Of a stretch of 64,000 bases of DNA, positions 16,003-24,912 are shown piece after piece. The DNA comes from Hanstruepera ponticola. GTDB taxonomy: Bacteria; Bacteroidota; Bacteroidia; Flavobacteriales; Flavobacteriaceae. Within the stretch, counting starts at the first letter, position 1; the number at the start of each line of letters is the position of its first letter. The translations under genes and the position numbers were made by a program. The stretch covers positions 806,001 to 870,000 of the forward strand of contig NZ_JABANC010000001.1 in assembly GCF_012931685.1 (NCBI RefSeq), written 5' to 3'. The notes under the pieces were generated by a model. It saw nothing but the letters and a program-made list of their open reading frames with translations. It was not told the origin of the DNA and did no database searches.

Positions 16003-17556
16003 ATGCAAGCAGTTGCAACAGATTTCGGAATTGATAAAGCCCTAAAAGCATTAGGCGTAAAAGATATAAATGAAGGATCTTCAACAGGTTCAAATAATTT
16101 TTCTAATGGAGAACTTATTGAGAGTTACTCGCCAGTAGATGGTAAATTAATAGGAAAAGTTAAAGCAACAACCAGAGAAGATTATGACAGAGTAATGGAT
16201 GCTGCAACCAAAGCATTTTTATCTTGGAGAGATGTGCCTGCACCTCAACGTGGCGAAATAGTTCGTCAATTTGGAAATAAATTAAGAGAATTGAAAGAGC
16301 CACTGGGTAAGCTAGTTTCCTATGAAATGGGAAAATCTCTACAAGAAGGTTATGGTGAAGTTCAGGAAATGATTGATATCTGTGATTTTGCTGTTGGATT
16401 GTCACGACAATTAAACGGACAAACCATTCCTTCGGAACGTCCAGGTCACGTAATGAGAGAACAATGGCATCCAATAGGTGTAGTTGGTATTATTTCGGCA
16501 TTTAATTTCCCAGTAGCAGTTTGGTCATGGAATACGGCTTTGGCTTGGATTTGTGGTGATGTTTGTGTTTGGAAAGCTTCTGAAAAAGCACCTCTATGTT
16601 CTATTGCTTGCCAAAATATCATAGCAGATATTTTAAAAGACAACAACTTGCCAGAAGGTATTTCTTGTATCATTAATGGTGATTATAAAGTTGGAGAATT
16701 TATGACAACTGACCCAAGAATTCCTTTAGTGTCTGCAACAGGTTCTACAAGAATGGGTCGCATTGTTGGTAAAACAGTTGCTGAACGTTTCGGAAAATCC
16801 TTATTAGAGTTAGGCGGTAACAATGCCATTATTATCACTCCTACGGCAGATTTAAAAGTTGTGGTTCCTGGTGCAGTATTTGGTGCTGTTGGAACTTGCG
16901 GACAACGATGTACCTCGACAAGACGATTAATTATTCACGAATCGGTTTATGATAAGGTACGTGATGCTATTGTTGGTGCTTATGGTCAATTAACTATCGG
17001 AAATCCGTTAGATGAAAAGAATCATATAGGCCCACTAATAGACCACGATGCAGTAAATACGTATTTGGCGGCTATTGAAAAAGCAAAAGCTGAAGGCGGA
17101 AATGTTTTAGTTGAAGGTGGCGTTTTAGAAGGTGAAGGTTACGAGTCTGGATGTTATGTAAAGCCAGCAATTATTGAAGCTGAAAACGATTTTGAAATCG
17201 TACAACACGAAACCTTTGCTCCAATATTATATTTAATGAAATATTCAGGGGATGTCGAAAATGCTATTGCTAAACAAAATGGCGTTGCTCAAGGATTATC
17301 ATCAGCCATCATGACCAACGAAATGAAAGAAGCTGAAAAATTCTTGTCATACGCTGGTTCTGATTGTGGAATCGCAAATGTGAATATTGGAACTTCGGGT
17401 GCTGAAATTGGTGGTGCTTTTGGAGGCGAAAAAGAGACTGGTGGTGGACGTGAGTCTGGATCTGATGCTTGGAAAGTTTATATGAGACGTCAAACAAATA
17501 CAGTTAATTACTCTGATGAATTACCTCTAGCACAAGGGATTAAGTTTGATTTGTAA
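16003..17556 (+). CDS. Aldehyde dehydrogenase, ALDH7 type (aminoadipate semialdehyde / piperideine-6-carboxylate)
   Basis: A 517-residue NAD-dependent dehydrogenase. Catalytic Cys303 is in GTCGQRCTSTRR and the general base Glu269 in LLELGGNN; the cofactor site includes FNFPVAVWSWNTALA and KASEKAPL. The QRCTSTRR context and NFPVAVWSWN are characteristic of ALDH7A1-like enzymes of lysine catabolism, which oxidise alpha-aminoadipate semialdehyde. It is monocistronic, ending in a strong terminator. No other lysine-catabolic gene is adjacent, so the substrate is by family analogy. Confidence 0.9.
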   Translation: MQAVATDFGIDKALKALGVKDINEGSSTGSNNFSNGELIESYSPVDGKLIGKVKATTREDYDRVMDAATKAFLSWRDVPAPQRGEIVRQFGNKLRELKEPLGKLVSYEMGKSLQEGYGEVQEMIDICDFAVGLSRQLNGQTIPSERPGHVMREQWHPIGVVGIISAFNFPVAVWSWNTALAWICGDVCVWKASEKAPLCSIACQNIIADILKDNNLPEGISCIINGDYKVGEFMTTDPRIPLVSATGSTRMGRIVGKTVAERFGKSLLELGGNNAIIITPTADLKVVVPGAVFGAVGTCGQRCTSTRRLIIHESVYDKVRDAIVGAYGQLTIGNPLDEKNHIGPLIDHDAVNTYLAAIEKAKAEGGNVLVEGGVLEGEGYESGCYVKPAIIEAENDFEIVQHETFAPILYLMKYSGDVENAIAKQNGVAQGLSSAIMTNEMKEAEKFLSYAGSDCGIANVNIGTSGAEIGGAFGGEKETGGGRESGSDAWKVYMRRQTNTVNYSDELPLAQGIKFDL

Positions 17557-17583
17557 TAAATGTGTTTTTCAAAATTTAAATTT

Positions 17584-17613
17584 AGCCGTATCATTTTTGA
17601 TACGGCTTTTTAT
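17584..17613 (+). terminator. Intrinsic terminator of the aldehyde dehydrogenase gene
   Basis: A perfect 10-bp stem, AGCCGTATCA with TGATACGGCT, with a TTTT loop and following T run. Confidence 0.9.
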
Positions 17614-17702
17614 TTGATTTAAACTCAATTTTTTTACTTCTGTTAGTATAGCTTGATTTTTTTTAATATCTTAATAGTCACTAACTAATAAACAACCATC
17701 TA

Positions 17703-18632
17703 ATGAGCAAAAAAACTCAATATCTTCTAGGTATTTTGTTCACCATTCTTGTTGGCTCTATTCTTAACTATTACTTATGCTGTGAAGGTAGTGAAGCAGA
17801 TTTAAATGCTGATTCTGACTCAAGCGTAACAGCTGTTGAGCCTATTGATAACTCTACCAAAACTGCATTTTTGGTTGCAGATGAGGAAGGTGACTTGAAT
17901 GTTGAACTTAACGATAACTTTAATTTTAAAGAATCGTATTTCACAATTTTAGAACCGCTGTCAAACCCACTAAATGAGGCAATAGTTAAAGTTAAAAATT
18001 ACATGCAGCAGGACTCTATGAAATTACTTCATATTACTGGTTATTATAAATCTGATGAAAGTAATAATTCAGCATTTCCTAATTTAGGTTTAGCAAGAGC
18101 AAATGCCGTAAAGAATTATTTTGTTTCAACGGGTATTTCGTCAAAAAATATTGATACTTATGGTGAACAAAACAATGATATGGTTGCTGACAATAGTAAA
18201 ATATATTACGGTCCAGTTACTTTTAAAATGTCAACTCATGATGAATTAGATACATCAAGAATGGAGGCTATACAAGCACTAGGTGATGCTATAAAATCAG
18301 ACCCATTAGTTCTTTATTTTGAAACGGGTGCTTCAACATTGAACCTTACTGCTGAACAGCGTGAGAAAGTAGCAAATATTTCAAGATATATAGATAAAGT
18401 TCATGAGGCTCAAATTCATGTAATTGGCCATACTGACAATACAGGAGATGCTTTTAGTAATACAAAACTTGGGCAAAAGAGGGCAGATTTTGTTAAGCGC
18501 TATTTAATGGGTAATGCTATTTCAGAAAGTCAAATAGAAACGCTTTCTAAAGGTCAAGAGGAACCCATTGCATCAAATGCAACTGATGAAGGAAGAAAAC
18601 AAAATAGACGTGTAATCGTAACAATTAACTAA
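17703..18632 (+). CDS. OmpA-family protein with two OmpA-like domains
   Basis: A 309-residue protein with one N-terminal hydrophobic segment (YLLGILFTILVGSILNYYL, about 7-25, followed by a Cys pair). The C-terminal domain has OmpA peptidoglycan-binding features (HVIGHTDNTG, KRADFVKRYL, and a final RKQNRRVIVTI). The middle region (ITGYYKSDES, ARANAVKNYF, STGISSKNI) looks like a second, degenerate OmpA unit. It probably tethers a membrane to the cell wall. The following membrane-anchored HhH gene is 16 bp away, so the pair is likely one operon. Confidence 0.85.
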   Translation: MSKKTQYLLGILFTILVGSILNYYLCCEGSEADLNADSDSSVTAVEPIDNSTKTAFLVADEEGDLNVELNDNFNFKESYFTILEPLSNPLNEAIVKVKNYMQQDSMKLLHITGYYKSDESNNSAFPNLGLARANAVKNYFVSTGISSKNIDTYGEQNNDMVADNSKIYYGPVTFKMSTHDELDTSRMEAIQALGDAIKSDPLVLYFETGASTLNLTAEQREKVANISRYIDKVHEAQIHVIGHTDNTGDAFSNTKLGQKRADFVKRYLMGNAISESQIETLSKGQEEPIASNATDEGRKQNRRVIVTIN

Positions 18633-18648
18633 CTAAAAAAATAAATTT

Positions 18649-19125
18649 ATGAATTGGTGTATTATAATTCCATTGCTTGTAGGTGCAATTTGTGCGCTGC
18701 TTGGATATTTATTAGGCAAAATACTTAAGAATGAGGAAAATAGTGGTGTTGATGTAGATGTTTGGAAAAATAAAGTGGCAAGACTTGAAGCTGATTTAAA
18801 AGCTTGTAAAAGCGCAAAAGAGTTAGTGCCATTCAACGCAGCAGAAGCTGCAGCAATATTTGGTAAGAAAATAAAAGAGAATGACTTAACCTTAATTGAA
18901 GGTATTGGACCTAAAATCGCTGAATTGTTTCATAATAAAGGCATAAACACTTGGAAAGATTTATCCGAGTGTAACGTAGAACAATGTCAAAGCATCCTTG
19001 ATGAGGGAGGAGACCGCTTTAAGATTCATAATCCTGGAACATGGCCTGAACAAGCCAAAATGGCTTATGAAGGACATTGGAAAAAATTATTTGATTGGCA
19101 AGAAGAATTAGATGGCGGAAGATAA
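18649..19125 (+). CDS. Membrane-anchored helix-hairpin-helix protein
   Basis: A 158-residue protein: an N-terminal membrane helix (IIIPLLVGAICALLGYLLGKIL), a short coiled coil (about 35-60), then a helix-hairpin-helix-type domain LTLIEGIGPKIAELFHNKGI followed by TWKDLSECNVEQC. Such domains are often annotated as flap-endonuclease-like or DUF4332, but no nuclease active site is visible. It lies 16 bp after the OmpA-family gene and a terminator follows. A role linking envelope and another partner is inference. Confidence 0.8.
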   Translation: MNWCIIIPLLVGAICALLGYLLGKILKNEENSGVDVDVWKNKVARLEADLKACKSAKELVPFNAAEAAAIFGKKIKENDLTLIEGIGPKIAELFHNKGINTWKDLSECNVEQCQSILDEGGDRFKIHNPGTWPEQAKMAYEGHWKKLFDWQEELDGGR

Positions 19126-19150
19126 TAGCTTGTAATCATTACAATAGAAC

Positions 19151-19184
19151 AAAACCCATGGTGTAATTAGCTCTGGGTTTTTTT
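19151..19184 (+). terminator. Terminator of the OmpA-HhH pair
   Basis: AAAACCCA (19151-19158) pairs with TGGGTTTT (19174-19181), followed by further T. The loop is 15 bases. Confidence 0.7.
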
Positions 19185-19215
19185 GTGTTAAATGATAAAT
19201 GAGTTTTTGGCAAAT

Positions 19216-19260
19216 AAAAAAGCCTTGAAAACAATAGAAACTACTGTCATGATCAAGGCT
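19216..19260 (-). terminator. Terminator of the AlbA_2 gene
   Basis: On the minus strand an 8-bp outer stem (AGCCTTGA with TCAAGGCT, 19221-19228/19253-19260) encloses a second 7-bp stem (19231-19237/19241-19247) and ends in a T run. It is about 120 bp beyond the stop codon. Confidence 0.65.
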
Positions 19261-19380
19261 GATTTGGATATTGATTAATAGCAATTCAAAGGTACATAAA
19301 ATACTATAGTCAACTATTTATTTTACATACTTGGTAGGAAAAATCACATAATTGGTAGTGTTTTTTGTATAACCAACAGT

Positions 19381-20514
19381 TTAATTGTACTTCACTTTTC
19401 GTAAAATTCTCATGGCCTCTTTGTATAATTGATATACATCGGGATTATATGCTTTTAGTAGATTTTTGGCTTCTTCTAATTTTGTTAAAGCATTTGAGAA
19501 ATCATTTAAATAACAAATAAGATAGGTGGCTGGTAAATTTTTTAAGTCGGTTTTTTCGTTGTTATTGAGTTGCAAACCCTTCTTTAACTTTGCTAGAATC
19601 GTATTATTAGCATTAAAAATATGATGCAACACCTTTTTATCATATTGAGGAGGTTCAAAAATAAGGTTGGTCTCGATGTTATAATTTACATTTTCAGCAA
19701 AGTGAATGGTGGTTTCTTCTAAAGGGTAATACTTAAAAGCATTCTGTAAACCGAGATTAACATACTCAATAATTTTAAAAGAGTCTTGGGTAATATCTAT
19801 TGAAACTTCATCTAAAGCAGAATAGAATAGTCTGACTTGTTCATTTATTAATTCAATATCTACTCTGGAGTAAAATGTTTCATTTTTAACAACCTTTCTT
19901 TTTCCGGCCCAACAAACCACAAAATATTCTTTAAAAACTTTGTATTTTGGTTCATAATCTTGGCGTTTGTTCATAAAGTCAAAGACACCATCCAGCGTAT
20001 GCTCCATATTGTTTTGAGCATGAGCTTCAATAGCTTCAACTATTTTTGAGTTCACATCCTTAATTTCAATATCAAAAACCTTTGGCATGCTCATACTACC
20101 ATCTCTAAAGAATACAGAACCACCATAATACTTCCATATGTTTTTGCGTAATGAGGTTATTTCATTATTCGGACGAATAGTTACCAAACCCACAACTTTA
20201 TCATCTGGTAAATGCGGAAATGAAATGTTCTCGTATTGAACAATTGGTGGATGGCTTAAATAAGCATTAATGAGATTTTGGATTTTGCTGTCATCAAAAA
20301 AATCGACACCAACAATGTTGTTGTCCTCATCTTCAACACCAATCACTATATAGGAATTGTTCTTTGGATTACTGTTAGATAGTGCACAAATGTGTTTCAA
20401 GAACTTGGCTTTACCTTCTTTGAAGCTAATATCAATTTTTCGCTTTTTATCATAAAAACTATTCTCATCATTATGAGCAAGTAGGTTTTTAATAAGTAAG
20501 CGTTTGTTAATCAT
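19381..20514 (-). CDS. AlbA_2 (Schlafen-type) domain protein
   Basis: A 377-residue protein. The N-terminal 140 residues match the AlbA_2 putative DNA-binding domain: ISFKEGKAKFLKHICALSNS, then SYIVIGVEDEDNNIVGVDFF, then VGLVTIRPNN and a FFRDGS strand. The C-terminal about 200 residues are not recognised and contain helical segments near the end (LTKLEEAKNLLKAY). Family members are often called ATP-binding or transcriptional regulators, mostly without experimental basis. A perfect short hairpin lies just upstream of its start. Confidence 0.8.
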   Translation of the reverse strand: MINKRLLIKNLLAHNDENSFYDKKRKIDISFKEGKAKFLKHICALSNSNPKNNSYIVIGVEDEDNNIVGVDFFDDSKIQNLINAYLSHPPIVQYENISFPHLPDDKVVGLVTIRPNNEITSLRKNIWKYYGGSVFFRDGSMSMPKVFDIEIKDVNSKIVEAIEAHAQNNMEHTLDGVFDFMNKRQDYEPKYKVFKEYFVVCWAGKRKVVKNETFYSRVDIELINEQVRLFYSALDEVSIDITQDSFKIIEYVNLGLQNAFKYYPLEETTIHFAENVNYNIETNLIFEPPQYDKKVLHHIFNANNTILAKLKKGLQLNNNEKTDLKNLPATYLICYLNDFSNALTKLEEAKNLLKAYNPDVYQLYKEAMRILRKVKYN

Positions 20515-20520
20515 ATCAAC

Positions 20521-20538
20521 TTCCTGCGAAGGCAGGAA
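20521..20538. repeat. Short perfect palindrome before the AlbA_2 gene
   Basis: TTCCTGC and GCAGGAA form a perfect 7-bp stem with a GAAG loop, six bases upstream of the AlbA_2 start region. The sequence type (GATTCCTGC, TTCG-like loop, GCAGGAA) recalls dispersed REP-like hairpins of Bacteroidota. Confidence 0.45.
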
Positions 20539-20543
20539 TCGTA

Positions 20544-21299
20544 TTAATTATTTTTATTTACTATCGTACTACTAGCTTGAGCGGTACAAAACATTAAAAC
20601 ATCGGCTATATTTACGTGGCTGGGTCTGGAAACAGCAAAATAAATGACTTCGGCAACATCTTCAGGCTGCAAGGCTTTGTAGCCCTTATAAACGTCATCT
20701 GCTTTTGCATCGCCTTTAAAACGGACCTTTGAAAATTCAGTTTCTACCAGTCCAGGATTTATTGCCGATACTTTTATATTATACGGATTTAAATCCATAC
20801 GCATCCCATCGGTTATAGCCAAAACGGCATGTTTACTTGCGCAATACACGTTGCCTTTTGGATAAACTTCTTTTCCTGCGGATGACCCTATATTAATAAT
20901 GTGCCCAGCCTGTCGTTCAATCATTTGTGGCATTATAGCTTTACTAACATACAATAATCCTTTCACGTTTATGTCCATCATGGCATCCCAATCTTCAATA
21001 TCACCATCGTGAATAGGATCAAGTCCGTGTGCATTTCCTGCGTTATTGATTAGTATGTCAATGGTTTTAAATGCTTCAGGTAAGCTATTTATAGCCGCTA
21101 TAGTTTTTTCCTTATCTCTAACATCGAAGTTTAAGGTATGGACTTCAACTTTTTTGCTCAATGCTTTTTGAATAGTGTTTAATCGTTCTTGTCGTCTACC
21201 ACATAAAACAAGGTTGATGCCATGCTTGGCGAATTCATGTGCTGTTGCACGTCCAATACCACTTGTGGCACCTGTTATTAAAGCTGTTTTTTTTATCAT
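20544..21299 (-). CDS. Short-chain dehydrogenase/reductase
   Basis: A 251-residue classical SDR: cofactor motif TGATSGIGRATA near the N-terminus, NNAG at about 86-89, and catalytic YxxxK in VYCASKHAVLA with Ser upstream in NIGSSAG. It resembles the YdfG/serine 3-dehydrogenase subgroup, but the substrate cannot be assigned. It is 11 bp downstream of the aldo-keto reductase gene on the same strand, so the two probably form an operon. Confidence 0.93.
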   Translation of the reverse strand: MIKKTALITGATSGIGRATAHEFAKHGINLVLCGRRQERLNTIQKALSKKVEVHTLNFDVRDKEKTIAAINSLPEAFKTIDILINNAGNAHGLDPIHDGDIEDWDAMMDINVKGLLYVSKAIMPQMIERQAGHIINIGSSAGKEVYPKGNVYCASKHAVLAITDGMRMDLNPYNIKVSAINPGLVETEFSKVRFKGDAKADDVYKGYKALQPEDVAEVIYFAVSRPSHVNIADVLMFCTAQASSTIVNKNN

Positions 21300-21309
21300 A
21301 TTATAGTTT

Positions 21310-22173
21310 TTAGGGCACTTTGTGACCTTGTGATTCTACTAAAAGTTTAAACCAATCTTCTAATTCAAAATTTATATCTAGTGCTTCATTTGCTTGTGAG
21401 ATGCGCTCGGTATTTGTTGTTCCAATAACGGGCTGAATGTTAGATGGATGTTTTAAAATCCAAGCTAATAATAGTTGATCTTTAGTTGCATTATATTTAC
21501 TTATTAATGTCTCCAAAAGATTTTGAATGCGTTTGCTTTGCTCATTACCTTCTTTAAATACAGAACCTAAAGGCGACCAAGCCATTGGTGTAATATTATG
21601 AGTCATCATATAATCTAAAGTTCCATTATGCATTGCTCCATGAGACGTTAATGAAAATTCAATTTGATTCACATCTATTTTCTGAAACTTTGAAATAAGT
21701 GTCATTTGACTAACGGTGAAATTAGACACACCAAAATCACGAATTTTACCATTGGCTTTTAAAGTTGAAATAGCTTCGGCAATGGTTTCGGGATGCATTA
21801 ACGGGCTTGGTCTATGTAATAGTAACAGATCTAAATAGTCGGTTTGTAGTTTTTTAAGTGATTCTTCAACAGACCAAATGATATATTCTTTACTATAATC
21901 GTAATGTTTAACAGTATTATTTCTGTTCTCACTAAAATATTGAATACCGCATTTGGAAATAAGCTGAATAGTTTCTCTTTTTATTCCAGAATCCTTAAAA
22001 GCGTTGCCAAAATCGGCTTCTGTGGTGTAGCTACCATAAATATCAGCATGATCAAAAGTTGTAATCTGGTTTTCTATACAATGATGCATAAGTAATATCA
22101 TGTCCTTTTTAGAAAGTTGTTTGCCCCAACTTCCCCATGTCATTGTTCCAGCAATTATTTTTGAATAAGTCAT
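21310..22173 (-). CDS. Aldo/keto reductase
   Basis: A 287-residue TIM-barrel oxidoreductase. Tetrad regions: Asp and Tyr in TFDHADIYGSY, Lys in ISKCGI, and His in LLLLHRP; NADPH-site IGTTNTERI is near the C-terminus. It is similar to the YdhF-type group. A possible -7 box (TATTTTTA on the minus strand, 22196-22203) precedes it. It is the first gene of a pair with the SDR. Substrate unknown. Confidence 0.93.
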   Translation of the reverse strand: MTYSKIIAGTMTWGSWGKQLSKKDMILLMHHCIENQITTFDHADIYGSYTTEADFGNAFKDSGIKRETIQLISKCGIQYFSENRNNTVKHYDYSKEYIIWSVEESLKKLQTDYLDLLLLHRPSPLMHPETIAEAISTLKANGKIRDFGVSNFTVSQMTLISKFQKIDVNQIEFSLTSHGAMHNGTLDYMMTHNITPMAWSPLGSVFKEGNEQSKRIQNLLETLISKYNATKDQLLLAWILKHPSNIQPVIGTTNTERISQANEALDINFELEDWFKLLVESQGHKVP

Positions 22174-22477
22174 AAATAGTTTTAAGATTTCTGTATAAAA
22201 ATACTTATTCGCTCTTTAAAAATAGAGTCAGTTAACAATTATTTATTGCGAGATTTTCTGTTATTACGTACTTATATTCCATTTGAAAAATGGTTCTAAA
22301 ATACATTTAACATTTTTTTATCATTCTCAATAATGTCTTTTAAATCGCTTGTTTTTCAATTGTTTAAAAGGAATACCTAGAAATTAAATAATGGATACCA
22401 CTATGATTTTATTGAATAAAGCATCTATTATACATAGTCGCCACGTATATTTTTATGAACCAAAACTTATAATATTT
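22174..22477. other. Intergenic stretch of 304 bp between divergent genes
   Basis: AT-rich spacer separating the AKR and DUF4382 genes. Apart from a weak -7-like box on each strand (minus 22196-22203, plus TATATTTT at 22446-22453), I see no gene, RNA fold or repeat. Confidence 0.5.
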
Positions 22478-23287
22478 ATGAATACTTTAAAACAGCTTAA
22501 ATTAGTGTTACTAATAATTTTAACTATTACGTTTTTTAGTTGTAGTGATGACGATAGTAACAACACACCTTCTCAAGGAACTTCGACTATTTCAGTAAAA
22601 TTAATGGATAGACCTGGAGACTACGAACATGTTTATGTGGATGTTGTAGATGTTAGAGTTAAAGTAAATGACGCTAGTGATGATGATAATTGGGTAAGTC
22701 TGGAAGCCATAAACACAGGTGTTTATGATTTATTGGAGTTAACAGGTGGTATTAATGTGTTACTTGTTGATGATTTTGTTGTTCCATCAGGAACCTTAAA
22801 TCAAATTCGTTTGGTATTGGGTAATGATAACTCCATTGTAATTGATGGTGAAACATTTCCTTTAAACACACCAAGTGCCCAGCAATCGGGATTAAAAATT
22901 CAAGTTAATGAGACATTAGAGCCTAATATAGCCTACACGTTTTTATTAGATTTTGATGTTGATGAATCTATTGTAGTCGCTGGAAATTCTGGTAATATTA
23001 ATCTAAAACCTGTAATTAGAGCCAGTGTTGAAGCACAATCAGGAGCTTTAAGTGGCAGTATAACACCTATTGATGTTCAAACAGAAATTACAGCAACCAA
23101 TGGTATTGAAACTGTTTCGTCTTATGCTGATGTTGATGGTAATTTTGTTTTGGTCGGTTTAACCGAAGGAACATATACTGTTACTATTACACCAGATCCA
23201 GCTTCTGGATTACCAATTCAGATTATAGAAGATGTTGAAATTACAGTAGGATCTACAACGGAGTTAGGTGTTATTTTACTAGAATAA
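22478..23287 (+). CDS. DUF4382 lipoprotein with carboxypeptidase-regulatory-like domain
   Basis: A 269-residue lipoprotein: the signal TLKQLKLVLLIILTITFFSC ends in the lipobox Cys, followed by an Asp-rich spacer and the DUF4382 beta-sandwich (STISVKLMDRPGDYEHVYVD). The C-terminal third, after about residue 190, looks like a carboxypeptidase regulatory-like Ig fold (YADVDGNFVLVGLTEGTYTV). ATG 22478 is chosen since longer forms put about 29 residues before the signal peptide. It is monocistronic with a strong terminator. The function is unknown. Confidence 0.88.
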   Translation: MNTLKQLKLVLLIILTITFFSCSDDDSNNTPSQGTSTISVKLMDRPGDYEHVYVDVVDVRVKVNDASDDDNWVSLEAINTGVYDLLELTGGINVLLVDDFVVPSGTLNQIRLVLGNDNSIVIDGETFPLNTPSAQQSGLKIQVNETLEPNIAYTFLLDFDVDESIVVAGNSGNINLKPVIRASVEAQSGALSGSITPIDVQTEITATNGIETVSSYADVDGNFVLVGLTEGTYTVTITPDPASGLPIQIIEDVEITVGSTTELGVILLE

Positions 23288-23312
23288 TTGTAAAAACATT
23301 TCAAAAAGTTAT

Positions 23313-23347
23313 AAGAGCAGCACTAATCAGTGCTGCTCTTATTTTTT
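23313..23347 (+). terminator. Intrinsic terminator of the DUF4382 gene
   Basis: A perfect 12-bp stem, AAGAGCAGCACT with AGTGCTGCTCTT, with an AATC loop, followed by a T-rich run. Confidence 0.9.
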
Positions 23348-23439
23348 TAACCAATTGTTAACAGCATTAAAGCAAAAATTTTAACAATTTAGCCGTGCTA
23401 AAATAAATCCTATTTTAAATAGAATTTTAAAACACATAC

Positions 23440-24444
23440 ATGATGGAAGAAACGAGTGCAATTGATATTAAAGCGATTAATGAAAAGATAGAGAAAGAAA
23501 GTGCTTTTGTTGATTTGCTTACAATGGAAATGAATAAAGTTATCGTTGGACAGAAGCACATGGTTGAACGATTACTGATTGGTTTGTTAGGGCAAGGCCA
23601 TATTTTATTAGAAGGTGTTCCTGGTTTAGCAAAAACATTAGCAATTAATACGCTTTCACAAGCCGTTGATGGCTCTTTTAGTAGAATACAGTTTACACCA
23701 GACTTATTACCAGCAGATGTTGTAGGTACTTTAATTTACAACATAAAAGAAAATGATTTCACCATAAAAAAAGGACCAATTTTCGCCAATTTCGTTTTGG
23801 CAGATGAGATTAACAGAGCTCCTGCCAAGGTACAATCGGCTTTGTTGGAAGCCATGCAAGAGAAGCAAGTTACTATTGGTGATGAAACGTTTATTCTTGA
23901 TAAACCATTTTTGGTAATGGCAACTCAAAATCCAGTTGAGCAGGAAGGAACCTATCCACTTCCAGAAGCGCAAGTTGACCGTTTTATGCTAAAAACAGTA
24001 ATTGATTATCCTAAACAAGATGAAGAGCAACTGATTATGAGAGCCAACATGAAAGGTGCTTGGGATAAAGTCAATCCAGTAGTTTCTGTTGCTCAAATCT
24101 TAAATGCCCAAAAAGCAGTTCGCGAGGTTTACATGGATGAGAAAATAGAAAAATACATACTAGATATCATCTTTGCTACACGTTATCCAGAAAAATATAA
24201 GTTAGCAGACCTAAAACCATTAATTTCGTTTGGAGCTTCGCCACGTGGTAGTATTAATTTGGCAACTTCGGCCAAATGTTATGCCTTTATTAAGCGTCGA
24301 GGATATGTTATTCCTGAAGACGTACGCGCTGTTGTGCATGATGTGTTGCGCCATAGAATAGGGATTACTTATGAAGCTGAAGCTGAAAATGTAACTTCTG
24401 AAGACATTATCAACAAGATTGTAAACGAGATTGAAGTGCCATAG
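23440..24444 (+). CDS. MoxR-family AAA ATPase (Bat locus)
   Basis: A 334-residue AAA+ ATPase. Walker A is LEGVPGLAKTLAIN and Walker B is FVLADEINRAPAKVQ; sensor-like TQNPVEQEGTYPLPEAQVDR follows. MoxR ATPases act with VWA-domain proteins as chaperones or metal-insertion factors. It heads a plus-strand run of DUF58, VWA and TPR genes, the classical Bat order. ATG 23440 or the next codon at 23443 may be used. Confidence 0.95.
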   Translation: MMEETSAIDIKAINEKIEKESAFVDLLTMEMNKVIVGQKHMVERLLIGLLGQGHILLEGVPGLAKTLAINTLSQAVDGSFSRIQFTPDLLPADVVGTLIYNIKENDFTIKKGPIFANFVLADEINRAPAKVQSALLEAMQEKQVTIGDETFILDKPFLVMATQNPVEQEGTYPLPEAQVDRFMLKTVIDYPKQDEEQLIMRANMKGAWDKVNPVVSVAQILNAQKAVREVYMDEKIEKYILDIIFATRYPEKYKLADLKPLISFGASPRGSINLATSAKCYAFIKRRGYVIPEDVRAVVHDVLRHRIGITYEAEAENVTSEDIINKIVNEIEVP

Positions 24445-24486
24445 ACAGATACTGTAAATAATATTTCTAAATCAATAATTGTTTAT

Positions 24487-24912
24487 ATGAAATCTGAAAA
24501 AGAAGTTTCTTTCAAATCAAATCACAAACCTTTAATAACAATATTATTATTTTGTTTATTAGTAATCATTCTTCTAAAACAATTTAATGAAATAGAAGAT
24601 GTGTTTTTTTATGGAATTGGCTCTACGATTGTTGTTTTATTATTAATTCAGATATATAAACAAACACAATATGATTTTACAATAAAAATAAATCAACAAG
24701 AACTCTCATATAAAAATGACAAAAAGGTTTTTGATCTAAAAAGAATTGAAAGCTTTTATATCGTTCCTCAAGTAAATAAGAATCCGCCGAAATTGATAGT
24801 TTCTTACAGAGGTAAAGAGGAACTTCTTTTATTAGAAAATTTTAGTAAAAAGAGATTAAAGGAAGTATCAGAGTCATTGACGAAAAAAATAGATGAATTA
24901 GATAGGAGTTAA
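24487..24912 (+). CDS. Small membrane protein inserted in the Bat locus
   Basis: A 141-residue protein with two membrane helices (PLITILLFCLLVIILLKQF and VFFYGIGSTIVVLLLIQIY), then a cytoplasmic beta-rich tail (YDFTIKINQQELSYKND, KLIVSYRGKEELLLL) that resembles a bacterial PH-like fold. I do not recognise a named family. It starts 42 bp after moxR, and its stop overlaps the next ATG by one base, so it is part of the operon. Its job is unknown; it could be an accessory subunit or a local insertion. Confidence 0.75.
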   Translation: MKSEKEVSFKSNHKPLITILLFCLLVIILLKQFNEIEDVFFYGIGSTIVVLLLIQIYKQTQYDFTIKINQQELSYKNDKKVFDLKRIESFYIVPQVNKNPPKLIVSYRGKEELLLLENFSKKRLKEVSESLTKKIDELDRS

